A stretch of 64,000 nt of DNA from Hyparrhenia diplandra (lineage: Eukaryota; Streptophyta; Magnoliopsida; Poales; Poaceae). How positions within the stretch are numbered: the stretch's first letter is position 1; each line of letters starts with the position of its first letter. Positions 10,399 through 21,700 of the stretch are shown here, piece after piece. The stretch is taken from contig JADLZK010002635.1 in the NCBI GenBank assembly GCA_015847255.1, positions 186,001-250,000 on the forward strand, given 5' to 3'. Position numbers and translations under genes: made by a program. Under the pieces are notes generated by a model. The model did not search any database, was not told the DNA's origin, and saw only the letters and a list, made by a program, of their open reading frames with translations.

Positions 10399-11310
10399 CT
10401 TTTCCAAACCCTCTCGTCCACCTCCTCCTAGATTTGAAGTGAAACGAAAGATACCAAATTAAGTTCATATTACAAGACATTTAAGGAGAAATAGAACCAG
10501 CATTATTGCTTTAGGAATGGTCTCATCAACTTAGCATAGTTCATATATCACATGACCTCAAATACTATTGTTAGAGCTAGCATGAATATGCCCCATGTCT
10601 GGTCTGCCATATTGTCCCACTCATCCCTCTTGGCTACCCAAGTATGGTTGTCAAAGGCATTGTCATTTGGATCAGGTACATGGTTGGCCTCTCATTCATC
10701 CTCTATTGGGATGACTTCATCTACACAAACCTAAGAATCTAGTTTTGGAGCGAGGATACAACATGCTATCACCAACTTCACTTGAGTCTTATAAGGATAG
10801 AAAGGCTTGTTTAGAGAATCTTGAATCTATTCTTTAGTGCCCTGAAATCCCTTACTTTTCCAAGCCCTCTCGTCCACCTCCTCCTAGATTTGAAGTGAAA
10901 CGAAAGATACCAAATTAAGTTCATATTACAAGACATTTAAGGACAAATAGAACCATCATCATTGCTTTAGGAATGGTCTCATCAACTTAGCATAGTTCAT
11001 ATATCACAGGACCTCAGATACTATTGTTAGAGCTAGCATGAATAGGCCCCATGTCTGGTCTGCCATATTGGCCCACTCATCCCTCTTGGCTACCCAAGTA
11101 TGGTTGTCAAGGGCATTGTCATTTGGATCAGGTACATGGTTGGCCTCTCATTCATCCTCTAGTGGGATGACTTCATCTACACAAACCTAAGAATCTAGTT
11201 TTGGAGCGAGGATACAACATGTTATCACCAACTTCACTTGAGTCTTATAAAGGATAGAAAGGCTTGTTTAGAGAATCTTGAATCTATTCTTTAGTGCCCT
11301 GAAATCCCTT
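10399..11310. repeat. 456-base tandem duplication inside the Harbinger element
   Basis: Copy 1 is 10399-10854 and copy 2 is 10855-about 11310. Both start CTTTTCCAA(A/G)CCCTCTCGTCC and end at GTGCCCTGAAATCCCTT. The copies differ at only about a dozen positions, so the duplication is much younger than the decay of the transposase. It covers the transposase 3' end and the adjoining non-coding part. Confidence 0.93.
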
Positions 11311-12180
11311 TTAACTGTCACTCTTAATGAAAAATGCCTAAGGTTAAATAGCTCCCTAGGGTTCTGTGGTCTCCTAACACCATACTCCCTTAGATAATAT
11401 ATTGTTGCTCTATATGGTGGGAGAAACCTAGCTAGGCCTTAGTGCATATCCAACATCGACTATATAGAACTTCCCTAGATAGAAGGAAAGAACGACATGG
11501 TTAGATGTCTTGAACCCTATAGAACCTAGTAGGCTAATAAAATAAACTCTGAGATATCAGAATAACTGATTGGACTCAAAGACCATCATCCCTTTCCCAG
11601 GCATCAGCTAGAATTTGGGCATCATGAGTTGACCCTTCCCAACCAGTAAGGACATAGGTGAACCTAAGGTCAAAATCAATAGCTGACAGTAAATTTGAGT
11701 GGTGCTATGCTTCCTACCCATGAAAGCAGCCCTGTGCTTCTTAGGTACTTTGGAAAGAACATGAGTTCCATCAATGGCACCAACATAGTCCTAAGCAACA
11801 ATGGAAGATTATCAAGAAACCCTATGAAATGGAAATGGAATAGCTGAAGTAAGAAACCAACCTTGAAGAAAGCATTCCATTTTCTGCTATGCTGAATTTT
11901 GGGTGGGAGGATCATTTCATTTCTCAATTCACCCACTGCATAAAGCACTTCATGGAAATACCTATTGATAATTTCAGTAGACCTCCTGAAAATGTGTTTG
12001 ATGACCCTAAATCGATGTTGTGGCCAATGACTAGCAGAAACATGGCAACCTGTTCTTCAATTTGACTGTTGATTGTATCACAGACCTAAAAGAAAGGAAC
12101 TCTCTTCATCCTTAGAAGCTCAATACAGGCGGTGTTATTTCTGTGGTGGATCAACCTATGGTTTGTAGCCCTTTCTTGAT
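10560..12180 (-). pseudogene. PIF/Harbinger transposase (HARBI1-like, DDE_4 nuclease), degenerate
   Basis: Reading the minus strand across frame changes gives the family landmarks in order. ACIELLRMKRVPFF and an EEQVAMFLLVIGHN-like string lie at about 12150-12000 (N-terminal helical region). A VLYAVGELRNEMI-like string lies at about 11950-11900. VGAIDGTHV, PKKHRAAFMGRKHSTTQ, a FDLRFTYVLTG-like string and THDAQILADAWE lie at about 11790-11590, the first catalytic Asp region and its surroundings. The C-terminal tail DNHTWVAKRDEWDNMA lies at about 10650 and again in the duplicated copy at about 11110. Several frameshifts and stops interrupt the frame. Confidence 0.85.
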
Positions 12181-13016
12181 CTCTTGCTAACATTGGGCCA
12201 TAACTAATCCCTCTCCAAGTAGAAGACATTCTTCTAAATCTAAGAAACACCCAGGCAGTCATGATGACAACCATCGTTGCACCCTTAACGATAAGACAAT
12301 GACGCCTAATCGAGGGATTCATAAAGCTAAAGAAGAAATGATGGCTTAGTGTTAGGACAACATCAACAGTAAATGATACATCACATTTGAAATCATGGAA
12401 AAAACATGGCATAGGCCTACCAAGTTCTAGGACCTAAACAACAATATGAAGGAAACCTAATCGGTTCTTAAGATTGGTCGTGACAAAAAATAACCACACC
12501 ACCTAGGTCAAAATAATCAATCATCGATCATTTCTAGAAATCTCAGCACAAAATGGATCTAGAGTTAACACAAGAAAAAGGGAAAAATCAGTAGCACAAC
12601 AAATAGCGAAAAAGGGGAGAAGCAAACCGGGCTTCGCCACGAGTAGCTTACCAGAAGCGTTGGTGATGTTCACTGCCATTGATGGGACCCCGAGGAGCGA
12701 GATAGAGGAAGGGGAAGAGAGCGAAGCGCCATCGACCATAGGTGAATAGTACCAGGCAAACCCTAGCCACACGGTGAGATTCGGGTTATATACGAAGTCC
12801 AAGATGAGCCACCCGAGCCCACGAGGTGAAGCGCTGCGACCAGGTGTAGCCAGGCCCCAAAAAATGGACACTCTCTCCATTTTTTTTGGGAGCCTGGCCA
12901 ACTCGTGTACGGAGGCTCGCCGGGCCTAGCTAATGGGCGGGCCAAAGCAATCGATCGCCCGAATGTTGGCCTAGGGTCGGCATGGCGGGCTCGAGGCAGG
13001 GGAACCAAACAGGCCC

Positions 13017-13418
13017 AATATTGGAACTAGAAATTCTTTTGAAGAGAAGAGAAATGGAGATGAACTAAGGAGCGATGTTGACAACCATAATATAATCTGA
13101 GAATTGATTATGGAATTATAAAATCAAAGACAAGCGAAGAGGATCAAATTTGGAGCAATTACACAGTTTTAGGAAAAAAGGATCAGTTTTAGTATAGCAG
13201 CCACATAAGCTCAGCAAAATGCGGATCAGGCTGGTTTGGGAAGTGGCGCTAGGCCCCGTAGTACCATATATCTTTTCTTTCCTTGCTTCAGGACCTAATA
13301 CTGATCCTACATGCTACTATATATAGAGGAAACAAAAAGATAACAATTCCTTATAGTCCTTATTAAGTGAGATTATTTCTTTTCCTTATACTTTTTTTCT
13401 TATACTCCTTCAGTTCTA
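13017..13418. other. Intergenic, no gene seen
   Basis: AT-rich sequence with no recognised gene. It has short pyrimidine runs just before the MITE at 13419. Confidence 0.5.
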
Positions 13419-13669
13419 CTCCTTCGGTCCAAGAAAACATGCAATTCTACCATAGTAACCTGTTTTAGTACTTCAAGTTTGACTAATTATAGATAAAACA
13501 ATAAATATATACGATGTTAAACAAATTTTATTAGATTAATTATGAAATATATTTTTATAATATATTAATTTAGAGCCATACCTATAAATACTATTCACTG
13601 AAATTTAATAAAACATGGACTACTTTACCTAGTATACAACCCATAGTTGCATTTTGACAAAGGGATCAG
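13419..13669. mobile_element. Stowaway-like MITE
   Basis: Flanked by TA on both sides (13417-13418 and 13670-13671). The left end is CTCCTTCGGTCC followed by ATGCAATTCTA; the right end contains TAGTTGCATTTTGACAAAGGG, an approximate inverse. The 251-base length and AT-rich core fit. The ends are diverged from the CTCCCTCCGTCCC consensus. Confidence 0.65.
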
Positions 13670-14128
13670 TAAATTATAAATTATTCTAGGTTCCTGAGGT
13701 ATATAATGTTTTTTTGCTACGCACCTATATATACATTATATCGTGATACACATAGTAAAAACAATATATTCAGAAACAAAACGAAACAAACCAATAACCA
13801 AGGCTTGGCAAACCAGAATGTTCATATATTCATCACTCTGAAAGATCGATTGATCGTTACAAACACGGGCACACGTACACACTGACCATAGAGATCAGAT
13901 CAGAGATGTATGCATGCAGTGGTTTGGTTTGTAACGATGCTATACGATCACATACATGATATACCAACACAAGCACAAGGACACCAAGCAGAGGGGCGGG
14001 CTGGAGAACCTGACCAGACGATGGCTCATCCTTTATTCTGGACAAACACAATCACAAGCAGCAGATAGTATAAAAGTGGTGACATGCATACATGGGGCAC
14101 CCCGGACCCTCACATAACGTGCGTAGGA
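13670..14128. other. Probable 3' UTR and downstream region of the metallothionein gene
   Basis: This lies immediately downstream of the metallothionein stop on the minus strand. No other feature recognised. Confidence 0.45.
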
Positions 14129-14303
14129 TCAGCAGTTGCAAGGGTTGCATTTGCAGCCGTTGCCACAGCTGCAACCATGGGTGGCCTCGCCGGACTCGGC
14201 CGCCGCCTCGAACTGCGCCGCCTTGTTCTCAGGGGCAATGCCAAGGACGACGACGCTGGCCTGAGCGCCGCCGCTCTTCTCCTCCAGGTCAGGGTACATC
14301 TTG
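14129..14303 (-). CDS. Type 1 metallothionein, 3' exon only
   Basis: Plant type 1 metallothioneins bind Cu and Zn through two Cys-rich ends joined by a Cys-poor linker. This exon encodes the linker start KMYPDLEEKS, the linker VVVLGIAP...FEAAAESGEA, and the C-terminal Cys domain CSCGNGCKCNPCNC (six Cys), then TGA at 14129-14131. A good acceptor, TTTATTTGCAG, precedes it (AG at 14304-14305), so it is a second exon as in other grass genes of the family. The first exon, with the N-terminal Cys motif, was not found in the next few kb on the minus strand; instead there is repeat-rich sequence and a Harbinger-like element. The gene is therefore either truncated or split by insertions. The exon itself shows no damage. 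Confidence 0.88.
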
Positions 14304-14305
14304 CT

Positions 14306-15627
14306 GCAAATAAAAGCCAACGCGCCAGTCTCTTTTCTTGTTAACATAATCATCATCGCGCACAATTTGAATTGGCCGATGAGCACACTGCACCCCCCGA
14401 CACTGGTTTTTATAGCACTCGCTACGTGGATTCAGCCAAAGAGGCACGCTTCAAACTTACCGTAGTATGTACGGTGGAGGAGGATTCATGGCACCTGGAC
14501 AGAGTGCCTCTCGGTTTCTAAGTCTTGTCCTGTTCTTTTGAACTTATCAGCCCGGCTTACAACAAAATCGACTCGAATTCAAAGCTCTTCAAACATATTT
14601 TTGCTATGCAGAGTGCCTCTCGGTCTAGATACTATTCCTTTCGATTAATATTTTGAAATTATTTGCCTTGTCATTTGAAAATGATGTTGGTGTCGGTTCT
14701 TTACACGCCGTGCCGTCCAGGGGCGTACCTTCCCATGCTCACGCCTGAATTTGAAACAAGAAATCGTTGTCAGTTTAAAATGTTGTCTGCTTCGTGTTGG
14801 GCACTTAAGCAACTACTGAAACTACGAAGTTTCCCTAGGGTTTGAATTCCTAGGAAAAGGTCTAAAACGGTAGGGAACACAATCCCCCTACGGTATTTTG
14901 TAGGGAAATAGCCCTAGGGGACACTTTGACGGGGAAATAGGAAGGTGCCCTACGGTTCTGAGTGGAAACCGTAGGGAATTCTGATTTCCCTAGGAAAACC
15001 GCTCCCTAGGGAACCTGCTGAGCATGCCAACGTGTAAAGGTATTGTCCCTAGGATTGAATTCCCTAGGAAACTGATATGTAGGGAAATATATCTAGCATC
15101 AACACTTCAACGTGTAAAGGTATTCTCCACGATTCAAAGATTGGTTCGATAACAGCCTCAACCTATAATGCTTTTCTCAGAAATCGAGCAGAAGGAAAGA
15201 ACAAATGGAAGATCCAAATTGCAGTCACATCGATAGGATTTTTTTTTTTTTTTTTTTTTTTGTGACAATGAACTTGCTTTTGAACTCAACAACTGCTACC
15301 GGGAGCAAAAATGTTTGTGTTTTTACAACAAACTAAAATGACTGATTAAATTGCAACCAAACAAGAATGTTTATCTACACTATAGCTCCGGACCTTAAAG
15401 TTTTAGCAATTGCTGATATGACATATGCTCTGCAAGTCTGCATGCATGGCATGGAGGAATTGAATTTCTCGATCGGGTGTCCATTTTACATGAAGAGGAT
15501 TTTTAGAAAAAAAAAAGTGTTGCTACAATGTTTCCAATCTTGCTAGCGAGTCACCAGCAAGACTAAGCTCTAGACAAACAAGCAGTCCACTAAAATGCAC
15601 TATATGGCCATAGAATGGAGCTACTAA
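14306..15627. other. Intron or upstream region of the metallothionein exon, with a CCCTAGGG-rich repeat block
   Basis: A GAGTGCCTCTCGGT string occurs twice (about 14498 and 14611). From 14830 to 15090 the motifs TTCCCTAGG, CCTAGGG, CCTACGG and GTAGGGAA recur in both orientations. AACGTGTAAAGGTATT occurs at about 15030 and 15111. This clustering resembles transposon subterminal repeats, but no ends were found. A run of more than 20 T lies at about 15239-15261. No coding region supported. Confidence 0.5.
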
Positions 15628-16562
15628 GGCTTTGTTCGCTTGTGTCGGACAAGAATAGCCCAGGTACAGTTCCAGGCCGGTAATGAGTGAGTCATATTGA
15701 AACTGTGGTTCAACAGATAGGAAACCTCCTCCCGAACGGTGCTCTGGGTGGAGTGAATGGTGAAATGGCTAAGTCAAAGAGAGGGAATAACACAATATAC
15801 TCTGTATTAATGTGTTCACCAACACCGTTACATGGGAGTCAATGCTCCTTAATCATAGCCCTCGATTACGGCCAATGCTATTTTACGATACAGTTCAGGG
15901 TATATTCCCAAGATATCCTTAACCCTCTGTACAGCTTGCACAGGGTACAATTGTCTTCTCCCCTGGTTACCGCCTTTGCTCATGGGCCTACGATTTCCGG
16001 CCCATTTAGGACCCAACCTGTGACATAGAGCCATGTTGCACCATCCTTCTTCGGCTGGATCTCCGCTTGCTACGTTCGGATCCCGCGCCTTAATCATTTA
16101 CACGGTCTCCCGAGGTACCTCCACTCGCCCCGGCCTCTTCTCATGAACCTTCACCATCCTTCTCGATTGGAGCAGGGCGACACCCAACTGGGCGGAGCTC
16201 CCGCGAAGACAAGTCTCCGCGTGACATGACGACAGGCTGTGTTTGGTCCTGCAAGGAAGATTTCAGAACCAGGTTAGCCGGTAGATTTTACGAGTTTGTT
16301 GTAAACCTTCGCCTACTACGGGACCATGTCTCAACAAATCAAACTGATTCACTTGATCGGATGCTTCCATTCCGGACCTCAAGAGGCGTGGAACAAATCC
16401 GGATCTTTTGGTATACAAAATGAGCAGATTCAAAACCAAACTAGATCAAACCGTCCGGAACCATTCCTTAACTGAATGCCAATTTTAGCATGAATCGGAT
16501 TCAAAACTAGGCCAAATCAATCCGCCCGGAATGGATCTAGTTCGCCCAAAATGAACGAGGCC
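15628..16562. mobile_element. Non-autonomous PIF/Harbinger-like element
   Basis: TAA target duplications sit on both sides (15625-15627 and 16563-16565). Terminal repeats are GGCTTTGTTCGCTT on the left and, read inward from the right, GGCCTCGTTCATTT. The 935-base element has no transposase. Its interior (about 15750-16230) has a different base composition and no recognisable gene; it could be acquired sequence. The 3-bp TAA duplication and GGC-type ends favour Harbinger over hAT. Confidence 0.72.
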
Positions 16563-16565
16563 TAA

Positions 16566-17636
16566 GGCGGGTAACCCTCGTCTACGTGTCAGTTACCCAT
16601 ACCCATCATACACTACCTAATCGGTAAGAGCACATCTATTACCTCCCTCATCATGGGCGAAAGTGGTAGAGCGAAGGCTTATTAAAACTATCCAAAGGAT
16701 GCCTCATCAGGAGTGTTTCGAAGACTAGCCTTTTTGTCATAACCTTCCACGCCTGGTCTTCTTTGGCTCCCTGAAGTTACTCATGGCTGCTAGACGATCA
16801 TTGTGTTTGGGCACGAAATCATAGTCCGCATCAAAGTTGATCTTCCAGGTCACCTTGAACCATGGAGGACGCGATGAGAGGTTGCTTTGAATTTTAGTAG
16901 TTGGTAATTTCAACATAATCAATATTATTCAGGTGGCGCTCTCGCCCTGGTGATGTAAAAAAGGTTGCCTCATGTCATGTTCATCAATCATTGGGATGGA
17001 AATCATAGATGTCAAGGCCCTATGAGGACCGACAAAGATCGCATGGACTATATATGGTGTTGTTTGCCGGGGTGACCACCATCATCCTTTACAGAGGAGT
17101 GACAGTGAAGAGACCGTGGAGGGCGCATCTTCAGTGTTCACATACACGCCACGCCACTAGTGGCGGTGTTGTGGTAGCACATCAGAGTTGGGTGAGAAGG
17201 TCACTCCCTTGCGTTGGCATCGGAGAGCTACATACATATGTTCATTTGCTTCATCTTGCGAGGTCTCTTGCCTACCTCTTCATTCCAATCTAGCTACTAG
17301 TATAATGACAAGACACAAGTAATAACAGTAACCTCCCTTTGACCCAAATTATAAGTGTCTTCAATAAAGAGGTATGAAACCAAGCTATTACTGATGGCAT
17401 GGATGTCTATGGTTGGGAAAGCTCAAGCGAGAGAGAACTTGAATTTGTAACCAAGCTCAGAAACTGAAACAAAATGGACAATGAAAGAGGAGGTGCACCA
17501 AGAATTCTTCCAAAAGAATCTTGTAGTTCCTTGTTTTTCCTCTTGACCAACTCCCTAGTGCTTAATCTATCTTTCAAGATGTTTTACCAGGAACTATTCC
17601 AAATCCATTTGAACCTTAGATGAACTATTTGTATGC
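16566..17636. other. Intergenic, no gene seen
   Basis: Several short open frames on both strands, none with family resemblance. No transposon ends identified. Confidence 0.5.
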
Positions 17637-17641
17637 ATTAT

Positions 17642-18674
17642 TGAGGTTTAAATTGTTGGGGATCTCACTCTTTGGAGGTTTAAATTGTTTTATATTTTGA
17701 AATTTAGCATAGGAACCACTGTACTATGAAGGGGACTCAAAACTCTTGTCAAAATGTGCATGTCAAAATGTGCAATGCCTCACTTTCTCAGTTTTGACAG
17801 CCATGCTTTGCATTCTTGACTTTTTGCTTTGCATGTGTGGCAGTGCTGCAGCCAGAGAGCAGTGTCGTGAGTCAAGTGCGGCACTGCCGCACTTACTACC
17901 CAACCATTGGGATCTAAGGGTAAAAATACTTCTTTATCTCCCCCAACGACTCTCTCTTCTTTCACCTTTGCTCATTTCAACAATGTTCACTTCCTCTTTC
18001 TCTCCTCCAATAGTCTTCTACTTGTCTCTCAAGCTTCCATTTAACATTTCCCATCAATCCTTGAGAGAAACGTGCTCCAAACTCGATTAGAGATCAAATC
18101 CACTTATTCCCAAAGCCTAATATCACTTGGTTTTGCGTATTGGTCGGCAGTTATGTTCATCACTCTTGGAGCTTTGCTCCTAACTAGTTAAAGCATCACC
18201 CTAGAGCTTGGCAACTTGTGTGGCAAAGATAGTGAGGTTTGCGTTATCTCTTGCAGCTAATAAAGTCACCCCTCATCTCAAGAGTTCACTCTCTTGACTT
18301 GAGAACAAGGGTTATCAAGCCCTAAGCCTTTATGACAAACCTCAACAACGTGGACTTAGGCAAGCCTTGGTGGCGAGCTAAACTACAGGATAAATCCTTA
18401 TGTCACCTTTTGTGCTTGGTTTACTTAACTTGCAATTCATATTGTGTTGGTGATGTCTAAAGTTTGAAGTCGATCTACTCGATTATGCAGCTGATTTGTG
18501 ATCTATACCACTCTAGGAAGCTTACCTGATCTAAGTTTTATTCCATAGTTTTTGAACCGTAGTTTTACCTTTATCTGTAGGTGCGGCAGTACCGCTATAT
18601 ATGGAATTTGCGTATGTTCTATTTGAGCTTTTATAGGCCTAATCAACCCTCCCAAGGCCTCTAGAGATCCTACG
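17642..18674 (+). mobile_element. Possible solo LTR
   Basis: The segment starts TGAGGTTTAAATTG after ATTAT (17637-17641) and ends GCCTCTAGAGATCCTACG before ATTAT (18675-18679), a candidate 5-bp target duplication. The right end resembles the ends of many grass LTRs (normally CCTACA; here CG). The interior is transcribed-LTR-like, non-coding and T-rich. GAGGTTTAAATTGTT occurs twice at the left edge (17643 and 17677), so the start is uncertain. Confidence 0.5.
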
Positions 18675-18715
18675 ATTATACTATTCTCTTATAAATTGTA
18701 TGGCCACATCACACG

Positions 18716-19937
18716 CACTAGTAACTAAATGATTTTGCGAGCACTTGCAAAATCTTTTCCGTGGCGGCACTTTTTGCCCGTCACGGAAAATATCCCGCCA
18801 CATTCAGTTTTTATTTTACGCGGGCGGGAGCCGCCCGCGCCAAAATTGATTTTTTTCGTGGCGGGCACGCCCGCCCACGCCATATACGCAAAAATCACGC
18901 TATTTTGCGTGGGCGGGCGTGTTAAGGTGCCCACGTAAAATCAATTTTGCGTGGCGGGCAATGTTAAGAGCCCGTCACCATAAATCGAAACCCAACAGGC
19001 AGCCCATTCGGCCCGATAGCATGTTCCGCATATAAATTGCCCAACTTAGGGTTCTGTCTCCCTCATCCGGCCCCTCTCTCTCTCACGCTGCATCTCGGTT
19101 CATTTCCTCTCTCCCTACCCACTAAACGGCCGGCGGCACCTTCTCCTCCCGAGCATGCAGCCACCCTCCCTTTTTCCCGGCGTGGCGATGGTGCAAGGCG
19201 CGGGGAGCACGGAGACGGCCGGATCCGCCGCGTTCGCCGCCTCCTCCCTCACCGGCGGCCACCCGTCCCTCTCCAGCCCAGCAAAGGCGGCGGGGGCTGT
19301 GAGGGGACGGCCGGATCGCCCGCGGTTCGCCGCCTGCTCCCTCATCGGCGGCCCACGCGCGCAGGGCGGGCGGATCGGCGTGCGCTGGCGCGGCGTCCTC
19401 GTCCCTCTCTCGCGGCAAGTCGCACGGAGCGGCGGCCACCTCGCCCCTCTCCGGCAAGCATGGGCGCGGGGCCTCGCGGGGCGGCCGGATCCGCCGCGGA
19501 TTCGCCGCCTCCTTCCCGCCCGACGGCCCGGTGGATCGAGGCCGGCCTCCTCCACCTCGGCGGCCGAGGTGGATCCAGGCGCCTCCCTCTTCGATCTGTG
19601 GCCTCCCTACCTCCACTACGGTGGCGGATCTAGGGTTGGCGCGTGAGGAGCTCCGTGGCGGCGGGATGCGGCATCACGACCCTCCCTCGGCGGCGGTAGC
19701 CCCTGGATGGGCTCGGCGGGCCTGTCCAGGGGTTTTTTGCTTTTTTTATTTTTCTAGAATCATGACCCGTGGCGGGCATCCTAATATGCCCGCCACGGTT
19801 GTTCCATTTAGTGTGACGGGCAAGGTGCCCGCCACACAAAACACGGCGATTCTGGTGACCTTTGGTTGGTGACGGGCACTGTGCCCGCCACCTAAAATGA
19901 AAAACGCCCGCCACTAAAATTGAATTGGGTAGTAGTG
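18716..19937. mobile_element. Non-autonomous CACTA element, GTGGCGGGC family
   Basis: The left end is CACTAGTAACTAAATGATTTTG; the right end, read inward on the minus strand, is CACTACTACCCAATTCAATTTTAG. The 3-bp target duplication is ACG (18713-18715 and 19938-19940). Both subterminal regions carry repeated GTGGCGGGC/GCCCGCCAC motifs (about 18765-18980 and 19760-19915). The 1222-base element has no transposase. Its centre (about 19040-19720) is a very GC-rich block that looks like an acquired 5' UTR/first exon or family-specific filler. Confidence 0.88.
19040..19720. other. GC-rich core of the CACTA element
   Basis: Overlapping long open frames on both strands give Pro/Ala/Arg-rich products without domains. 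A CT-rich leader-like start (CTCTCTCTCTC at about 19070) and the abrupt GC shift are consistent with capture of a gene's 5' end. No source gene was recognised and no function is assigned. Confidence 0.4.
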
Positions 19938-19940
19938 ACG

Positions 19941-20377
19941 CTATTCGTTTGTGCCAATGGTCTTTGAAATCATAGGTACGGGCCTTTCCCAAGGATAGCT
20001 GTGTGTGTCCCAAAACGTGATTTTTGTTTTGAAACTCCTTCGATTTGTAGTTTGCATGTGGAAGAGGATTTCTACTGGAATAAGATCCTCTTCCAAAATT
20101 TATATGAGAAGATCATGACCAATAAAGATAACTTAATCCAAAACATTATCCTCATAGGTGACGTATGCCCACCCTATAGTTGTGCTCGCCGCTTATAAAT
20201 TTAGGACTAAACCTACCACAAATAAATTAACTATAGCTTTGTTTGACATGAAAGTGAAAGACTTTTTTAGACTCAACACCAAACTACTCATTCCCTAAAA
20301 GTCAAACTACTCATGCCCTAAAATTCGATTGGTGTTGTTTGTCGGTTTTTTTAGAAACTATTAATGCAGGCTAGCGC
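19941..20377. other. Intergenic, no gene seen
   Basis: AT-rich sequence with no recognised feature, up to the poly-T that marks the tail of the next SINE. Confidence 0.5.
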
Positions 20378-20692
20378 CATTTTTTTTGAGAATTACATAG
20401 TACAACGTGAGACGTTCACACACGTACACACACTCACCCCTATGAACACATCGTAAACCCTACCCATATGAGCACCTCTCAAGGACTTAGCCGGTAGATC
20501 CGGATATTTCCGAAGTCACGATAGATGCCTCGTTGTCGACAGGAACGCCTCTTTGCCACTTAAAGAATAACGCCGATAAATCCTGAAATAAATCCAAGAA
20601 AATGAGAGCACATATGCCAAGTTGAGGCTTTGAAACCGGGTGAGCAGGTTTCAGCACAAGGGACTTGATATAAATAGCAATTAATAGTGACA
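20378..20692 (-). mobile_element. SINE, minus strand
   Basis: On the minus strand the sequence ends in an A-run (the TTTTTTTTGAG at about 20379). It carries GGATTTATTTCAGGATTT, CGACAACGAGGC, TGACTTCGGAAAT, GAGAGGTGCTCATATGGGTA and TGTTCATAGGGGTGAGTGTG. These strings belong to a tRNA-derived SINE family widespread in grasses. A weak box B (GGTTTCAAAGCC) lies near 20635. The target duplication was not resolved. A related copy lies at 54118-54400. Confidence 0.7.
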
Positions 20693-21324
20693 ATTGGTTA
20701 GAGGTGCATGGATGACTTGTCTGCCTCTAAAAACAGAAAAGTACTCATATATGAAAATTTATTATGCAGTAGTGATTCATTCTCGAAGGAACGTAACCCT
20801 CATTTTCAAAAAGTCAAATAAGTGACTAAATATATAAAAATATGCTAATATTTATGATTGGTAACAAGTATCATTAGACGTACTATACATGGAACATATG
20901 TTTACAATATGTATGCATATTTGAAAATATAAATCTTGATGTGTTTTTAATGAAACAACTTAAGATAGTTTTTTTTTAAAAAAAATGGAACGCAGGAGCA
21001 AAATCTTTGTTACTAGCAAACAATTGGACACTAGTTCTCACTGGCGCCAGCACCATGGATTAGTAGAAAGGTGGGAGCACGACCATGACAGCATACCAGT
21101 GCGTCGTCCTGGTGGTGAACTGGCAGAATAGTTTCTCGTGTTCCCTCGGCTGCCTGCAGAATTCCTTCCCTTCTCCTTGTTAGCTTCCTCTTCCAGGAAT
21201 CGGCCGACGAGACGAGACGACCCGACACTCGACTATGTGTGGCAACTTGGCAAGGATAGAGAGGTCGTTTCAGGCAGGCCTCCTTGTATTGTCCATGGAT
21301 GGTGTTCAATGAACTTCATTCTTG
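20693..21324. other. Intergenic with a possible Stowaway remnant
   Basis: 20790-20995 shares AATATATAAAAATATGCTAATATTTATGATTGG...GTATCATTAGA-type sequence with the Stowaway MITEs at 24670 and 47265, but the ends are lost. A T/A-run lies at about 20970-20985. No gene recognised. Confidence 0.4.
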
Positions 21325-21700
21325 TTGGCTTCCATCAGGTTTTCACATTCCTTTCTGAACCGACTATGGTAGTAGCTATCTGTGTTCTGAGATGGAGGAT
21401 GACCGGGCCTCTGAATTATCAATAAGGATTTCAACGCCACACCGCTTGTATCGTCGGACGCTGCTGGACTGATCGACACAGACGCAATTTGAAGCCAACA
21501 CTGCACAGCACATGCCGGGAGGCGGGATCGTAGCTTGCACTTGCAGTGCCCAGTGCCCACGACTCGACTACGAGTAGGTGACCACGGGGACCCCTCTACT
21601 CCCTGCTGGAGCTGGACTGAGCCCCATTGCTGCCTGCCAGAAGCATGTCATTTCGCTCTCACTACTCATCCGGACATCGAGTAGCGTACAAACCCCAATC
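21325..21700. repeat. Copy B of a dispersed duplication, containing the empty hAT site
   Basis: Matches copy A at 3055-3269 plus 7221-7250 (see there). AATAAGGATTTCAACGCCAC, then CCGCTTGTATCGTCGGAC (21443-21459), runs straight across the point where copy A has the hAT element and its duplicated TACTTGTA. Copy B has about 216 extra bases (about 21460-21675) between TCGTCGGAC and ATCGAGTAGCGTACAAACC; these are absent from copy A. Confidence 0.72.

Larger units (their letters stand above)
10265..13016 (-). mobile_element. PIF/Harbinger transposon, decayed
   Basis: The right end, read inward on the minus strand, is GGGCCTGTTTGGTTCCCC. The left end is GGTGCTGTTTGGTTGCGGG. These are the terminal inverted repeats typical of PIF/Harbinger and Tourist elements in grasses. 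A clear 3-bp target duplication was not found. The minus strand carries recognisable Harbinger transposase segments. The left third contains a tandem duplication. It is about 2.75 kb, near the usual size for a single-ORF derivative. Confidence 0.82.

Noticed and set aside
14084..14344. Plus-strand frames opposite the metallothionein exon
   Set aside because: Antisense shadow; the minus strand has a clear metallothionein C-terminus and splice acceptor.
19037..19646. Frames of up to 198 codons in the GTGGCGGGC CACTA element
   Set aside because: Four mutually overlapping frames of similar length in a very GC-rich block; none is preferred by codon use or homology.
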